Shown here: in pieces, positions 33,827 through 41,836 of the stretch | How the letters are laid out: each line of letters opens with the position of its first letter | Position numbering within the stretch: the stretch's first letter is position 1 | Assembly: GCF_018736085.1 (NCBI RefSeq) | Contig: NZ_CP076134.1 | Coordinates: 620,001 to 684,000, forward strand | Reading direction: 5' to 3' | Source of the DNA: Bradyrhizobium sediminis | Lineage (GTDB): Bacteria; Pseudomonadota; Alphaproteobacteria; Rhizobiales; Xanthobacteraceae | DNA: 64,000 bases | Program-made: the position numbers and the translations under genes | The notes under the pieces: model-generated | What the model saw: the letters and a program-made list of their open reading frames with translations, nothing else | What the model was told of the DNA's origin: nothing | Database searches by the model: none

Positions 33827-36061
33827 TCAGAACGTTGCGCCGGCCTTCACCATGTAGGTCCGGCCCGGCAGCGGGTAGGCGCTGAAGCGGCCGGCGGTAA
33901 AGCTGCTCGCCACCGCGTAGTCGTAATACAGCGCGTCGAGGATGTTGTTCACGGAGAGCGACCAGTAGAAGTGCTCGTATTCGCCGCTCAGCTTGAAGTC
34001 GATGGTGGCGCTGGCCGGAATCCGCCGCTGGGTGTTGGCCTGGTCGTTGTCCATGAAGCGTTCGCTCCAGCCGCGCACGGTGGCATCCGCAACCAGATAT
34101 TTCTGCCAGATGTTCCAGGTCACGCCGCCGCTGGCGGTATATCGGGACACCAGCGGAACGTCGTTGCCGGCAAACTGGCCTTCGCGGAACACCGCGCGGG
34201 TATAGGCCATGCCGCCCCGCAGCATCACGCTGTCGCTGACGCGCAGCGATGCGCTGGTCTCCGAGCCGTAACGGCGGGTCGGATCGAGGTTGACGTTGTA
34301 GAACAGCGCCGGGATGAAATGGATCTCGTTCTCGAGGTCCATGCCGTAGATGCTGGATTGCATCTGGAAGCCGCCCGACCTGACGCGGAAGCCGCCTTCG
34401 ATGTCGTGCGAGGTCTGGGTCTTCAGCCTGAAGTCGCCGGGGAGCGCGTTGAAGAATGGATCGAAGGCGGGTCCGGAGGACAATCTCTCATCGACATTCG
34501 GCGTGCGGAACGCACGGGCGGCGCGGCCGAATACCGAGAAGACATTGTTGAAGCGATGTTCGAGGCCGATATGCAGGGCGTATTGGCCTTCCTGACTATC
34601 CAGCGGCAGGTTTTGCGCACTGCAGGTAAAGAAAAATGCGCAATTCGGATCGTTGTTGAGAATATCCCTGGCTTTCAGCGTCGTTTGCTGCACACGGGCG
34701 CCATACGAGAAATCGGTCGTCGGCAACAGTCCGATGGTCTGCTGCCAGTAACCGGCCAGCGTCTGCTGCTGGAGATCATAGGTGTGGATCGGCGGCGTGC
34801 CCTTGTTTACCGGGCGCTCCTGGTGAAAGGTCGCGTCGTAGTAGTCGACGCCGGTCAGGATCGACGACGGCAGCCCGAAGATCACGTTCTTGATGCTCAG
34901 GCGCGGGGTGATCGCCCAGGTCTGCAGATGGCTGTCGACGTAACTGTTACCGAAGGGATTGAAGAACCCGGCCTGCTGCTTCTTGTCGCGCACGCCGCCG
35001 TCGACGATCAGATCGACGCCGTTCATCAAGGTCTTGGTGAAGCCGGCGGTGGCGTTGGCGCCCTGCTGGTTGCCGTAGTCGAACGGCGTGTTGGTGCCGC
35101 GGCGATTGGTGACGAGCTCGTTGAGACCAATGGATGGATCGACCAGCCGGCCGCCGGGGAAGCCGAGCTTCTGGTCGTCGCCGGACAGGGTCAGGAACGC
35201 GGTGAGATCGGACGTGGTGTAATTGAGGTTGCCGATGCCGTTGCGCTGGTCGAGGGCATTGTTGACCCGGTAGCCGTCGGACTTGATGCCGTTGCCGTAG
35301 AACGACGCCGACCACGGGCCGTAATTGGTCGCGGCCGAGAACGAAACCATGCGGGCGTTGAAGGATCCGGCGCCGCCCTCGGCGCGGATCGCGGCCGGCG
35401 GGCCGCCGACGCCGTTTTTCAGGATGATATTGATGACGCCGCCGACCGCGTTGTCACCGTAGAGCACCGCGCCGCTGTTGCCGCGGGTGATCTCGATGCG
35501 TTCGATCGAATCGCGCGGAATGGTGGAGAAGTCGACGCCCTGCATGTCGATGTCGTTGACCCTGCGGCCGTTGATCAGGAGCAGGGTATTGGAGCTGGCG
35601 AAGGCGCCGAATCCGCGCAGGTCGACGCTGGTCTTCACGCCGTTGACGCCGCCATACAGGCTGGTCAGTTGCACGCCCGGCGTCTGCGCGATGATTTCCT
35701 GCAGCGTCGCTGCCGGCGAATGCGCGATCTCCTCCGCGGTGATCACGGTCGCGGATGTGCCGACGATGCCGTTGAATTGCCGGACAGCCGTGGCGCCTGC
35801 GGTTCTGCCAGCGGACGGCGCGGCATTGCGCCGGCTGGTCGGCGCGGGCGCTATGCGGCGCGACCCCTGTTCCTGATCGGTCCTAGGCTTGGCCCGGGTG
35901 CGGTTCTCGTCATTGGGGGCGCTGATTTCGATCGGCGGCAGGGCGGCCGCGACCTGCTGCGCGCGTGCCGTGGAAACGCCGAAAGACAGAACGGGCACAA
36001 GGAAAGTGGTGGCAAGCCAACAGCTGCGGCGCCGCTGTGCGGCCAGAGAGATGGAAGACAT
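33827..36061 (-). CDS. btuB: TonB-dependent outer-membrane receptor, probably for cobalamin
   Basis: A 744-residue outer-membrane protein counted from ATG 36061. It has a signal peptide (about 1-35, ending ARA-QQ), a possible TonB box in PPIEISAP, then a proline/arginine-rich linker that is longer than usual. The plug domain follows (TVITAEEIAHSPAATLQEIIAQTPGV and SVDLRGFG), then a beta-barrel ending in the terminal aromatic GATF. The cobalamin riboswitch about 120 bp upstream and the divergent btuCDF genes identify the ligand as cobalamin or a precursor. Confidence 0.9.
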   Translation of the reverse strand: MSSISLAAQRRRSCWLATTFLVPVLSFGVSTARAQQVAAALPPIEISAPNDENRTRAKPRTDQEQGSRRIAPAPTSRRNAAPSAGRTAGATAVRQFNGIVGTSATVITAEEIAHSPAATLQEIIAQTPGVQLTSLYGGVNGVKTSVDLRGFGAFASSNTLLLINGRRVNDIDMQGVDFSTIPRDSIERIEITRGNSGAVLYGDNAVGGVINIILKNGVGGPPAAIRAEGGAGSFNARMVSFSAATNYGPWSASFYGNGIKSDGYRVNNALDQRNGIGNLNYTTSDLTAFLTLSGDDQKLGFPGGRLVDPSIGLNELVTNRRGTNTPFDYGNQQGANATAGFTKTLMNGVDLIVDGGVRDKKQQAGFFNPFGNSYVDSHLQTWAITPRLSIKNVIFGLPSSILTGVDYYDATFHQERPVNKGTPPIHTYDLQQQTLAGYWQQTIGLLPTTDFSYGARVQQTTLKARDILNNDPNCAFFFTCSAQNLPLDSQEGQYALHIGLEHRFNNVFSVFGRAARAFRTPNVDERLSSGPAFDPFFNALPGDFRLKTQTSHDIEGGFRVRSGGFQMQSSIYGMDLENEIHFIPALFYNVNLDPTRRYGSETSASLRVSDSVMLRGGMAYTRAVFREGQFAGNDVPLVSRYTASGGVTWNIWQKYLVADATVRGWSERFMDNDQANTQRRIPASATIDFKLSGEYEHFYWSLSVNNILDALYYDYAVASSFTAGRFSAYPLPGRTYMVKAGATF

Positions 36062-36184
36062 GGTTAGACCTCGGTATGACGTCAGTGGCACGTCACAGCG
36101 AACGAAGTCTCACCTTTGTGCTTCAAGCACTTCTGGTGAAGCTAATGTCTGTACTCCCCGACCGACATCTTCGCGTGTGACCAC

Positions 36185-36365
36185 GATTGACGGCAGGTCT
36201 CCTGGCTCGCGGGTCGTAACCCTTCGTCGCCTTCCCAGGACCGAGATTCCCAGTGGCATAGGACGAAAGATTCACCGCTTACAGTTGCGGGGGCAGCCGC
36301 GGCATTGGGGAAGTTTCCCCGCACCGCATTCCCTTTTGATCCCCAAACGAGGGAACCGTCGCGGA
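36185..36365 (-). promoter_or_regulatory. cobalamin riboswitch in the btuB leader
   Basis: On the minus strand the B12 box GAGCCAGGAGACCTGCCGTC occupies 36189-36208. Upstream of it lie GCCACTGGGAA, the CTGCCCCCGCAACTGTAAGCGG segment around 36275-36295, and the AAAAGGGAATGCGGTG start near 36320-36335. The order and spacing match the cobalamin aptamer. The 3' end is about 125 bases ahead of the btuB ATG, so cobalamin should lower receptor expression. Confidence 0.93.
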
Positions 36366-36525
36366 CATCTAGAAGTTTGCCGGGCGAGGAGTCAATGCTC
36401 ATCGTTCGGGCCACCGCCTGCGCGGGATCGGGTACGCATTTTGTTCGCGGCCCCGCTTGTGCCCGACCTCAATCGTTGTAAGAGCATGGGAAAGCGGCAC
36501 GGCTTGCCGCCCCGGGAATGAATTG

Positions 36526-37569
36526 ATGAGCATTCAGAACGTCATGGCGATGGCGGACATCGCGGCGCGGCGGCGCGCCGGCGTGATGGCCGCGCTCGTG
36601 ATGCTGGTCGTGCTGCTGGTGCTGATCTCGCTCGGGACCGGGCCGGTGTGGCTGTCGCCACCGGCCGTGGCCGAGGCGCTGTTCGGCGGCGGCAGCGACG
36701 TGGCGCAGGTGATCGTGCGCGAGATCCGGCTGCCGCGTACGATTTTGGGATTCGCGATCGGCGCGATACTCGGACTGTCCGGCGCTGCATTGCAGGGATT
36801 GCTGCGCAATCCCCTGGCCTCGCCGTCGTTGTTCGGCGGGCCGCAGTCGGCGGCCTTCGGCGCGGTGCTGGTGATCGCGCTCGGGCTTGCCGACGTGCGC
36901 TCCTACGCGCTCCCGGTCGCGGCGATTTTTGCGGCATTCGCTTCCGTTTTCGTGCTGCTCGCGATCGCCGGCCGCAACGCCGGCCTCTTGATCCTGATTC
37001 TGGCGGGCCTTGCGATCTCGAGCCTTGCGGGAGCCGCGACCGCATTGGTGATGAACCTGTCCAGCAATCCCTTCGTGGTGCTGGAAATCGCGTTCTGGCT
37101 GCTCGGCTCGCTGGAGGATCGCAGTTTTCAGCATGTTGCACTGGCGCTGCCGTTCATCGTCGCTGGCGCGATCATCCTGATGAGCCAGCGCAGCGCCTTC
37201 CGCGCGCTCAGCCTCGGCGAGGAGACCGCCCAAAGCCTCGGCGTCGATGTTGGCCGGCTGCGGCTGGTGGTCATTGCCGGCGTTGCGCTCGGCGTCGGCG
37301 GCGCGGTCGCGGTGTCAGGCACCATCGGCTTCATCGGCCTGGTCGCGCCGCATCTGATGCGGCCCCTGATCGGCCACGATCCGGCGCGGCTGCTGGTTCC
37401 AAGCGCGCTCACCGGAGCTGCGCTGCTGCTGGCCGCCGATATCGCGGTGCGCATCATTCCATCGACCAGCGACATCAAGGTCGGCGTATTGACCTCGATC
37501 ATCGGCGTGCCGTTCTTCCTCTATCTGATCATGCGCGAACGCCGCGCGCTCGGCGGAGGCGTCACATGA
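36526..37569 (+). CDS. btuC: cobalamin/iron-siderophore ABC permease (FecCD family)
   Basis: A 347-residue permease of the FecCD/BtuC type with about ten membrane helices. VREIRLPRTILGFAIGAILGLSGAALQGLLRNPLASPSLFG is the family's signature region and GTIGFIGLVAPHLMRPLIGHDPARLL the second. ATG 36526 follows GGGAATG; the in-frame ATG-like codon at 36457 lies in the leader. It overlaps btuD by 4 bp. The receptor and riboswitch opposite indicate cobalamin. Confidence 0.9.
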   Translation: MSIQNVMAMADIAARRRAGVMAALVMLVVLLVLISLGTGPVWLSPPAVAEALFGGGSDVAQVIVREIRLPRTILGFAIGAILGLSGAALQGLLRNPLASPSLFGGPQSAAFGAVLVIALGLADVRSYALPVAAIFAAFASVFVLLAIAGRNAGLLILILAGLAISSLAGAATALVMNLSSNPFVVLEIAFWLLGSLEDRSFQHVALALPFIVAGAIILMSQRSAFRALSLGEETAQSLGVDVGRLRLVVIAGVALGVGGAVAVSGTIGFIGLVAPHLMRPLIGHDPARLLVPSALTGAALLLAADIAVRIIPSTSDIKVGVLTSIIGVPFFLYLIMRERRALGGGVT

Positions 37570-38348
37570 CCGCTTCCGCCTTTCTCACCGCGCAGGGTGT
37601 GAACGTCCGGCTGGCCGGCCGCGCCGTGCTCAACGATATCTCGCTGTCGCTATCGCCGGGGCATCTGGTCGCGCTGGTCGGACCGAACGGCGCCGGCAAG
37701 ACCACGCTGTTGCGCGCATTGGCGGGGCTGCTGCCGTCGGACGGCGCCATCCACATCGGCGGCGAGGCCTTGTCGTCGCTCTCGCTGCGCGAGCGCGCCC
37801 GGCGCTTCGGCTATCTGCCGCAGGGCCACATCGTGCACTGGCCGCTGCCGGCACGCGATATCGTGGCGCTCGGCCGCTATCCGCATGGTGCGACCGACCC
37901 GGCGCGGCTGAGCCCCGGGGATGTCGAGGCGGTGCAGCGGGCGATGCAGGCCGCCGACGTCGTTGCCTTCAGCGATCGTCGCGTCACCGAGCTGTCCGGC
38001 GGCGAACGCAGCCGCGTTGCGCTGGCGCGCGTGCTTGCGGTGGAAGCGCCGGTGATCCTGGCCGACGAGCCGACCGCCTCGCTCGATCCGCGTCACCAGT
38101 TCGACGTCATGAAAGGCCTCCGCGCCGCTGCCGATCGCGGCGTGCTGGTGATCGTGGTGACGCACGATCTCGGGCTTGCCGCGCGGTTCGCCGATCATGT
38201 CCTGGTGCTGTGCGAGGGTCGCCTCGTCGCGCAAGGCGCGCCCGCCGTGGCGCTGTCGGAACAGGTGATGGCCGATGTGTTCAGGATCAGCGCCTATCGC
38301 GCGGAATACCGGCACGAGGCCGTGATCGTGCCGTGGGCGGAAATCTGA
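37566..38348 (+). CDS. btuD: cobalamin ABC transporter ATPase
   Basis: A 260-residue ATPase. Walker A GPNGAGKTT is at about 39-47, the Q-loop LPQGHIVHWPL follows, the signature is LSGGERSRVALAR, and Walker B is VILADEPTASLDP with the H-loop VTHDLG. It starts within the btuC stop (ATGA) and its own stop overlaps the btuF start. The signature and size fit the FecE/BtuD group. Confidence 0.9.
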   Translation: MTASAFLTAQGVNVRLAGRAVLNDISLSLSPGHLVALVGPNGAGKTTLLRALAGLLPSDGAIHIGGEALSSLSLRERARRFGYLPQGHIVHWPLPARDIVALGRYPHGATDPARLSPGDVEAVQRAMQAADVVAFSDRRVTELSGGERSRVALARVLAVEAPVILADEPTASLDPRHQFDVMKGLRAAADRGVLVIVVTHDLGLAARFADHVLVLCEGRLVAQGAPAVALSEQVMADVFRISAYRAEYRHEAVIVPWAEI

Positions 38349-39190
38349 TGCCGGAGCGCCCCGGATCGCTGGCTGCTGCGGTCGCCATCGCTGCGTTGGC
38401 GACGTTCGGCGCTGCGCCGCCCGCGTCCGCCGTGGGCCCACGCATCGTATCGATGAACGTCTGCACCGATCAGGCGCTGCTGACGCTCGCCGATCCCGAC
38501 CAGATCCTCGGCCTTAGCCGGTTTTCCAGGGATGCCTGGGTGGCCGGCGACGTCAACCGTTATCCGACGCTGTCCGGAGGCGCCGAGGATGTGCTGGTGC
38601 TGAAGCCCGACGTGGTGGTCGCCAGCCTGTTCGACAAGCGCTCGACGCGGGAACTGTTGAAGGCGAACGGGCTGCATCTCGCCGAGCTTGCCGTGCCGCG
38701 CAATCTCGCCGAGGTGAAGGCCCAGATTCGCGAGCTCGGCGCCATTGCCGGACATCCCGATCGCGCCGCGCAACAGGTCGCCCGGCTCGATGCGGCGCTC
38801 GCGCGCGCGCGGCAGGCCGTCGCCGACAGGCATTACCGGGTGCTGCCGCTGTCGCGGCGCGGCTGGGTGGCGGGCAGCGACAGCTTTGTCGGCTCGCTCC
38901 TGGCCGAGACCGGGCTGTTCAACACCGCCCGCGAACTCGGTTTTGCATCTGGCGGATTCGCCTCGCTCGAGGAAATCGTGAAGCTGAAGCCAGATCTGCT
39001 GCTGGTGTCGCAGGCCGGCGACGTCGCGCGCGATGACGGCCAGGCCTTCCTGCTGCACCCGGCGCTCGAGCGGTTCTATCCGACCGCCAATCGCATCGTC
39101 ATCCCGGAACGGCTGACCGAATGCGGCGGCGTGATGCTGGCGGAGGCACTGGACGTGCTGGTCAAGGAGTTGAGGCGGGTGGGGAAGTAA
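38348..39190 (+). CDS. btuF: periplasmic cobalamin-binding protein
   Basis: A 280-residue type III periplasmic binding protein. A signal peptide occupies about 1-28 (ending ASA). RIVSMNVCTDQALLTLADPDQILGLS is the usual first lobe start, VLVLKPDVVVASLFD the connection, and LKPDLLLVS lies in the second lobe. It would bind cobalamin in the periplasm and pass it to BtuCD. The ATG overlaps the btuD stop (TGATG). Confidence 0.88.
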   Translation: MPERPGSLAAAVAIAALATFGAAPPASAVGPRIVSMNVCTDQALLTLADPDQILGLSRFSRDAWVAGDVNRYPTLSGGAEDVLVLKPDVVVASLFDKRSTRELLKANGLHLAELAVPRNLAEVKAQIRELGAIAGHPDRAAQQVARLDAALARARQAVADRHYRVLPLSRRGWVAGSDSFVGSLLAETGLFNTARELGFASGGFASLEEIVKLKPDLLLVSQAGDVARDDGQAFLLHPALERFYPTANRIVIPERLTECGGVMLAEALDVLVKELRRVGK

Positions 39191-39201
39191 GGGTTTCAAA
39201 T

Positions 39202-39283
39202 CGTCATTGCGAGCGAAGCGAAGCAATCCAGCTTCACTTGAAGAAAGCTGGATTGCTTCGTCGCTTCGCTCCTCGCAATGACG
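39202..39283. repeat. dispersed palindromic element, family G
   Basis: Arms starting CGTCATTGCGAGCGAAGCGA and ending CTCGCAATGACG enclose a short loop with AAGCAATCCAGCTT pairing AAGCTGGATTGCTT. It sits between the convergent btuF and dioxygenase genes and could act as a two-way terminator. A longer relative is at 43622-43741. Confidence 0.9.
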
Positions 39284-39284
39284 G

Positions 39285-40325
39285 TCACCCCGTCAGCACC
39301 GGGCCGCCGGCCTTCTTCCAGGCGTCGATGCCGCCGGCGATGTGCGCGGTGTTGGCGAGGCCCGCTTCCTTGGCCGCAGTCACAGCCATCGCGGAACGTT
39401 CGCCGAAGGCGCAGAAGAACACGATGCGGCGTCCGGTCGCCGCCGCCACCTCGCGCAGCATGCCGCCGGGCCTCAAGGCTTCGCCGATGCCGGGATAGGG
39501 CGCGTGCAGCGCGCCCGGCAGGGTGCCATGCTTGGCGCGTTCGCTGGTTTCGCGGAGATCGACCAGAAGGATGTCTGGCCGGCCGAGGCTGTCGATTCCC
39601 TCGCGCGCGGTGAGCGATTGCCCCTGTTTGGCCAGATCGTCCTGATGCAGGCCGACATGCATGTTGGCCGGCACCGCCACGTCCATCAATTTCGGGTTGG
39701 GCAATTTCAGATTGCCCATCAGCTCGATGTATTCATCGACCGAGCGCACCTGCAGCCGCGGATTGAAGCGCTTTTCCTCGCCGATAGTCGAGACGGTATC
39801 GCCCTTGTAGTCATGGGCGGGGAATACCATCGTCTCGTCGGGCAGCTTGAGCAGCCGGTTGAAAATGGAATCGTATTGCGCCCGCGCGCTGCCGTTCTGG
39901 AAATCGGTGCGGCCGGTGCCGCGGATCAGGAGCGTATCGCCGGTGAAGACGCGGTCGCGCATCAGGAAGCTGTAGGAATCGTCGGTATGGCCGGGCGTGT
40001 ACATCACATCGAGGCCGAGGCCCTCGATCATCACCTTGTCGCCGTCACTGACCCGCATCGCCACCACGTCGGCCTTGCTCTGCTCGCCCATGATGGTGAC
40101 GCAGTGGGTGCGGTCGCGCAGCTCGCCTAGCCCGGTGACGTGGTCGGCGTGCAGATGGGTATCGACCGCCTTGACCAGCCGGAGATCGAGCTCCCTGAGC
40201 AATTGGCAATAGCGATCGACCTTCTCCAGCACGGGGTCGAGGATCAGCGCCTCGCCGCCGGCGCGGCTGGCCAGCAGGTAGCTGTAGGTGCCCGAAACGC
40301 TGTCGAACAATTGCCGAAAGATCAT
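39285..40325 (-). CDS. persulfide dioxygenase fused to rhodanese
   Basis: A 346-residue two-domain protein. Residues 1-235 are an ETHE1-type metallo-beta-lactamase fold with HLHADH (57-62), H113, D130 in GDTLLIRGTGRTDFQ and H171, the iron ligands of persulfide dioxygenases. Residues 250-345 are a rhodanese domain with catalytic C305 in CAFGER. The pair would oxidise glutathione persulfide to sulfite and pass sulfur through the rhodanese. It lies at the end of the soxB operon, which agrees with sulfide/thiosulfate oxidation. The same architecture is known as Blh/BigR-controlled and PRF-type proteins. Confidence 0.9.
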   Translation of the reverse strand: MIFRQLFDSVSGTYSYLLASRAGGEALILDPVLEKVDRYCQLLRELDLRLVKAVDTHLHADHVTGLGELRDRTHCVTIMGEQSKADVVAMRVSDGDKVMIEGLGLDVMYTPGHTDDSYSFLMRDRVFTGDTLLIRGTGRTDFQNGSARAQYDSIFNRLLKLPDETMVFPAHDYKGDTVSTIGEEKRFNPRLQVRSVDEYIELMGNLKLPNPKLMDVAVPANMHVGLHQDDLAKQGQSLTAREGIDSLGRPDILLVDLRETSERAKHGTLPGALHAPYPGIGEALRPGGMLREVAAATGRRIVFFCAFGERSAMAVTAAKEAGLANTAHIAGGIDAWKKAGGPVLTG

Positions 40326-40358
40326 GGTCGCCTGTTACCGTTGTGGTTCGGCATCATA

Positions 40359-40895
40359 TCAGAAATCGAGCTTGTCGCGGATAGCATCGATCCCCGCCTT
40401 GGCGCATTCGTCGTCCTTGTCGCCGCCGGGCGCGCCGGAGACGCCGATGCCGCCGAGCAGCGTTCCGGCGGCCTCGATCATCAGCCCGCCGCCGAGCATG
40501 GCGACATTCGGCAAGCGGGCCAGGCCGGGGTCCAGCTGACCGGATTTGATCGACTTCGAAAGATCAGTGGTGGAGGCGCGGAAACTCAGGGACGTATAGG
40601 CCTTGCGGGTGGCGGTATCGGGCGCGGGCAGCCCGGCATAGCGGTCGCGCAGCATCACTTGCGGCTGGCCGAAGCGGTCCACCACCGCGACCGCGACCTG
40701 AAAGCCGTTGTCGCGGCACTTCCTCAGCGCCGCCTGCGCCGCTTCCAGCGCCACTTCCGGCGACAGCGATTTATAGACCACCAGCGCATCGTCGCCCGCC
40801 GCGGCCGGCGCCACGCCGAGCGCAAGCATCATCGCGCCGATCATGGCTGGATATCGCAGCTTCGGTCTTTCAGGTCTTGCGTGCTTCATCGTCAC
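40359..40895 (-). CDS. secreted GlcG/HbpS-family protein
   Basis: A 178-residue protein with a signal peptide (about 15-34, ending AAA-GDD). The GlcG/HbpS core is visible as VAVVDRFGQPQVMLRDRYAG and LGGGLMIEAAGTLLGGIGVSGAPGGDKDDECA. Some family members bind haem or cobalamin; here the role is unknown, but relatives occur in sox clusters. It overlaps the upstream DsrE-like gene by 4 bp, so it is co-translated with it. Confidence 0.85.
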   Translation of the reverse strand: MTMKHARPERPKLRYPAMIGAMMLALGVAPAAAGDDALVVYKSLSPEVALEAAQAALRKCRDNGFQVAVAVVDRFGQPQVMLRDRYAGLPAPDTATRKAYTSLSFRASTTDLSKSIKSGQLDPGLARLPNVAMLGGGLMIEAAGTLLGGIGVSGAPGGDKDDECAKAGIDAIRDKLDF

Positions 40896-41353
40896 GGCCG
40901 GATATAGCTCCAGCCCTGCTCCTGCAGCTCCATCAACTGAACCACGCCCGAAGGGACGATGGTGGCGTCGGACAGGATGGAAACCGCCTTGCCTTCGGCC
41001 TTCTCCATGCCCTGCTTGGTGTTGTTGCAGGCCGAAAACTGGATCTTGCCGGGAAAGGCCAGCTCCTTGAGGCGCTTGATGCGGTCCTGCACCGGTGAGG
41101 TGTCGGCCCGCAGCATATGGAGGCCGGGCCCATAGGTGACGATGTCGACATCGACGTCTTCGCCCTTGCCGCGATAATATTCGATCACGTTGGTGGCGTT
41201 GTTCAGCGCGAGGTTCATGACCTGCGGATCGTTCTGGTCGACCTGGATCGCGAGGCGATGCGGTTTTTTCTCCTCGGCCGCGGAGCCGGCCGAGGCCAGC
41301 GCCAGCGACATGAAGGCCACGGTGGCCAGACGGTGAAGGAAGCCGCGCATCAC
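40892..41353 (-). CDS. secreted DsrE-family protein (second of a tandem pair)
   Basis: A 153-residue protein with a signal peptide ending near AGSAAE (26). The DsrE-like fold follows (HRLAIQVDQNDPQVMNLALNNATNVIEYY), and a single cysteine in FSACNNT corresponds to the sulfur-carrying Cys of this family. It is a paralogue of the gene just upstream, with 9 bp between them. A periplasmic sulfur-binding role next to SoxB is likely but not shown. Confidence 0.82.
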   Translation of the reverse strand: MMRGFLHRLATVAFMSLALASAGSAAEEKKPHRLAIQVDQNDPQVMNLALNNATNVIEYYRGKGEDVDVDIVTYGPGLHMLRADTSPVQDRIKRLKELAFPGKIQFSACNNTKQGMEKAEGKAVSILSDATIVPSGVVQLMELQEQGWSYIRP

Positions 41354-41362
41354 AAAACTCCT

Positions 41363-41836
41363 CTAAGGCCGAACCAAGGTATAGCCGTTCTCGGTGAGCG
41401 ACAGGATTTGCCCGACGCCGACCTGTACCGGCGTCGCGGCGGCGATGAATTCCGGCCGTTTGCCGGTGTCGCGCTCGACCGAATCCACGGTATTCAGGCA
41501 GACATCGAAGCGCACGCCCTGCGCGACCAGGCTCTCGACCAGTTTGCGGTTGCTGTTGCCGGGGGACAGCAATTCGATGCCGGGGCCGAACGTCACCACT
41601 TCGACCGCGACCTTGTCGGGATCGTAGAGTTTCAGAAGGTTATTGGCGACGCTGATGACGAGGCCCTGCTTCTTCGGATCATTGTCCGAAAGCTGCAGTA
41701 CGATTCGATGCTCGGCGAACGGCTTGTCCGGCAGCGGCGCCTGCTCCGCGCGGGCGAGCGACGCGAACGTTGCCGCGATCACGGCAAAACCGAAGGCGCG
41801 AGCGATCGATCGTCCATGTGCCGGGATAGTTCTCAT
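41363..41836 (-). CDS. secreted DsrE-family protein (first of a tandem pair)
   Basis: A 157-residue protein with a signal peptide (about 10-30). It carries a DsrE-like core (HRIVLQLSDNDPKKQGLVISVANNLLKLYD) and the single cysteine in FDVCLNT. It starts inside the soxB stop (4-bp overlap), so it is translationally coupled. It is similar in layout to the following gene but only weakly similar in sequence, which suggests an old duplication. Confidence 0.82.
   Translation of the reverse strand: MRTIPAHGRSIARAFGFAVIAATFASLARAEQAPLPDKPFAEHRIVLQLSDNDPKKQGLVISVANNLLKLYDPDKVAVEVVTFGPGIELLSPGNSNRKLVESLVAQGVRFDVCLNTVDSVERDTGKRPEFIAAATPVQVGVGQILSLTENGYTLVRP

Noticed and set aside
32936..36067. A 1043-codon open frame on the plus strand
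   Set aside because: It lies opposite the TonB receptor and the 334-aa gene, shows no domain, has shadow composition (Arg/Gly/Val-rich) and results from high GC content.
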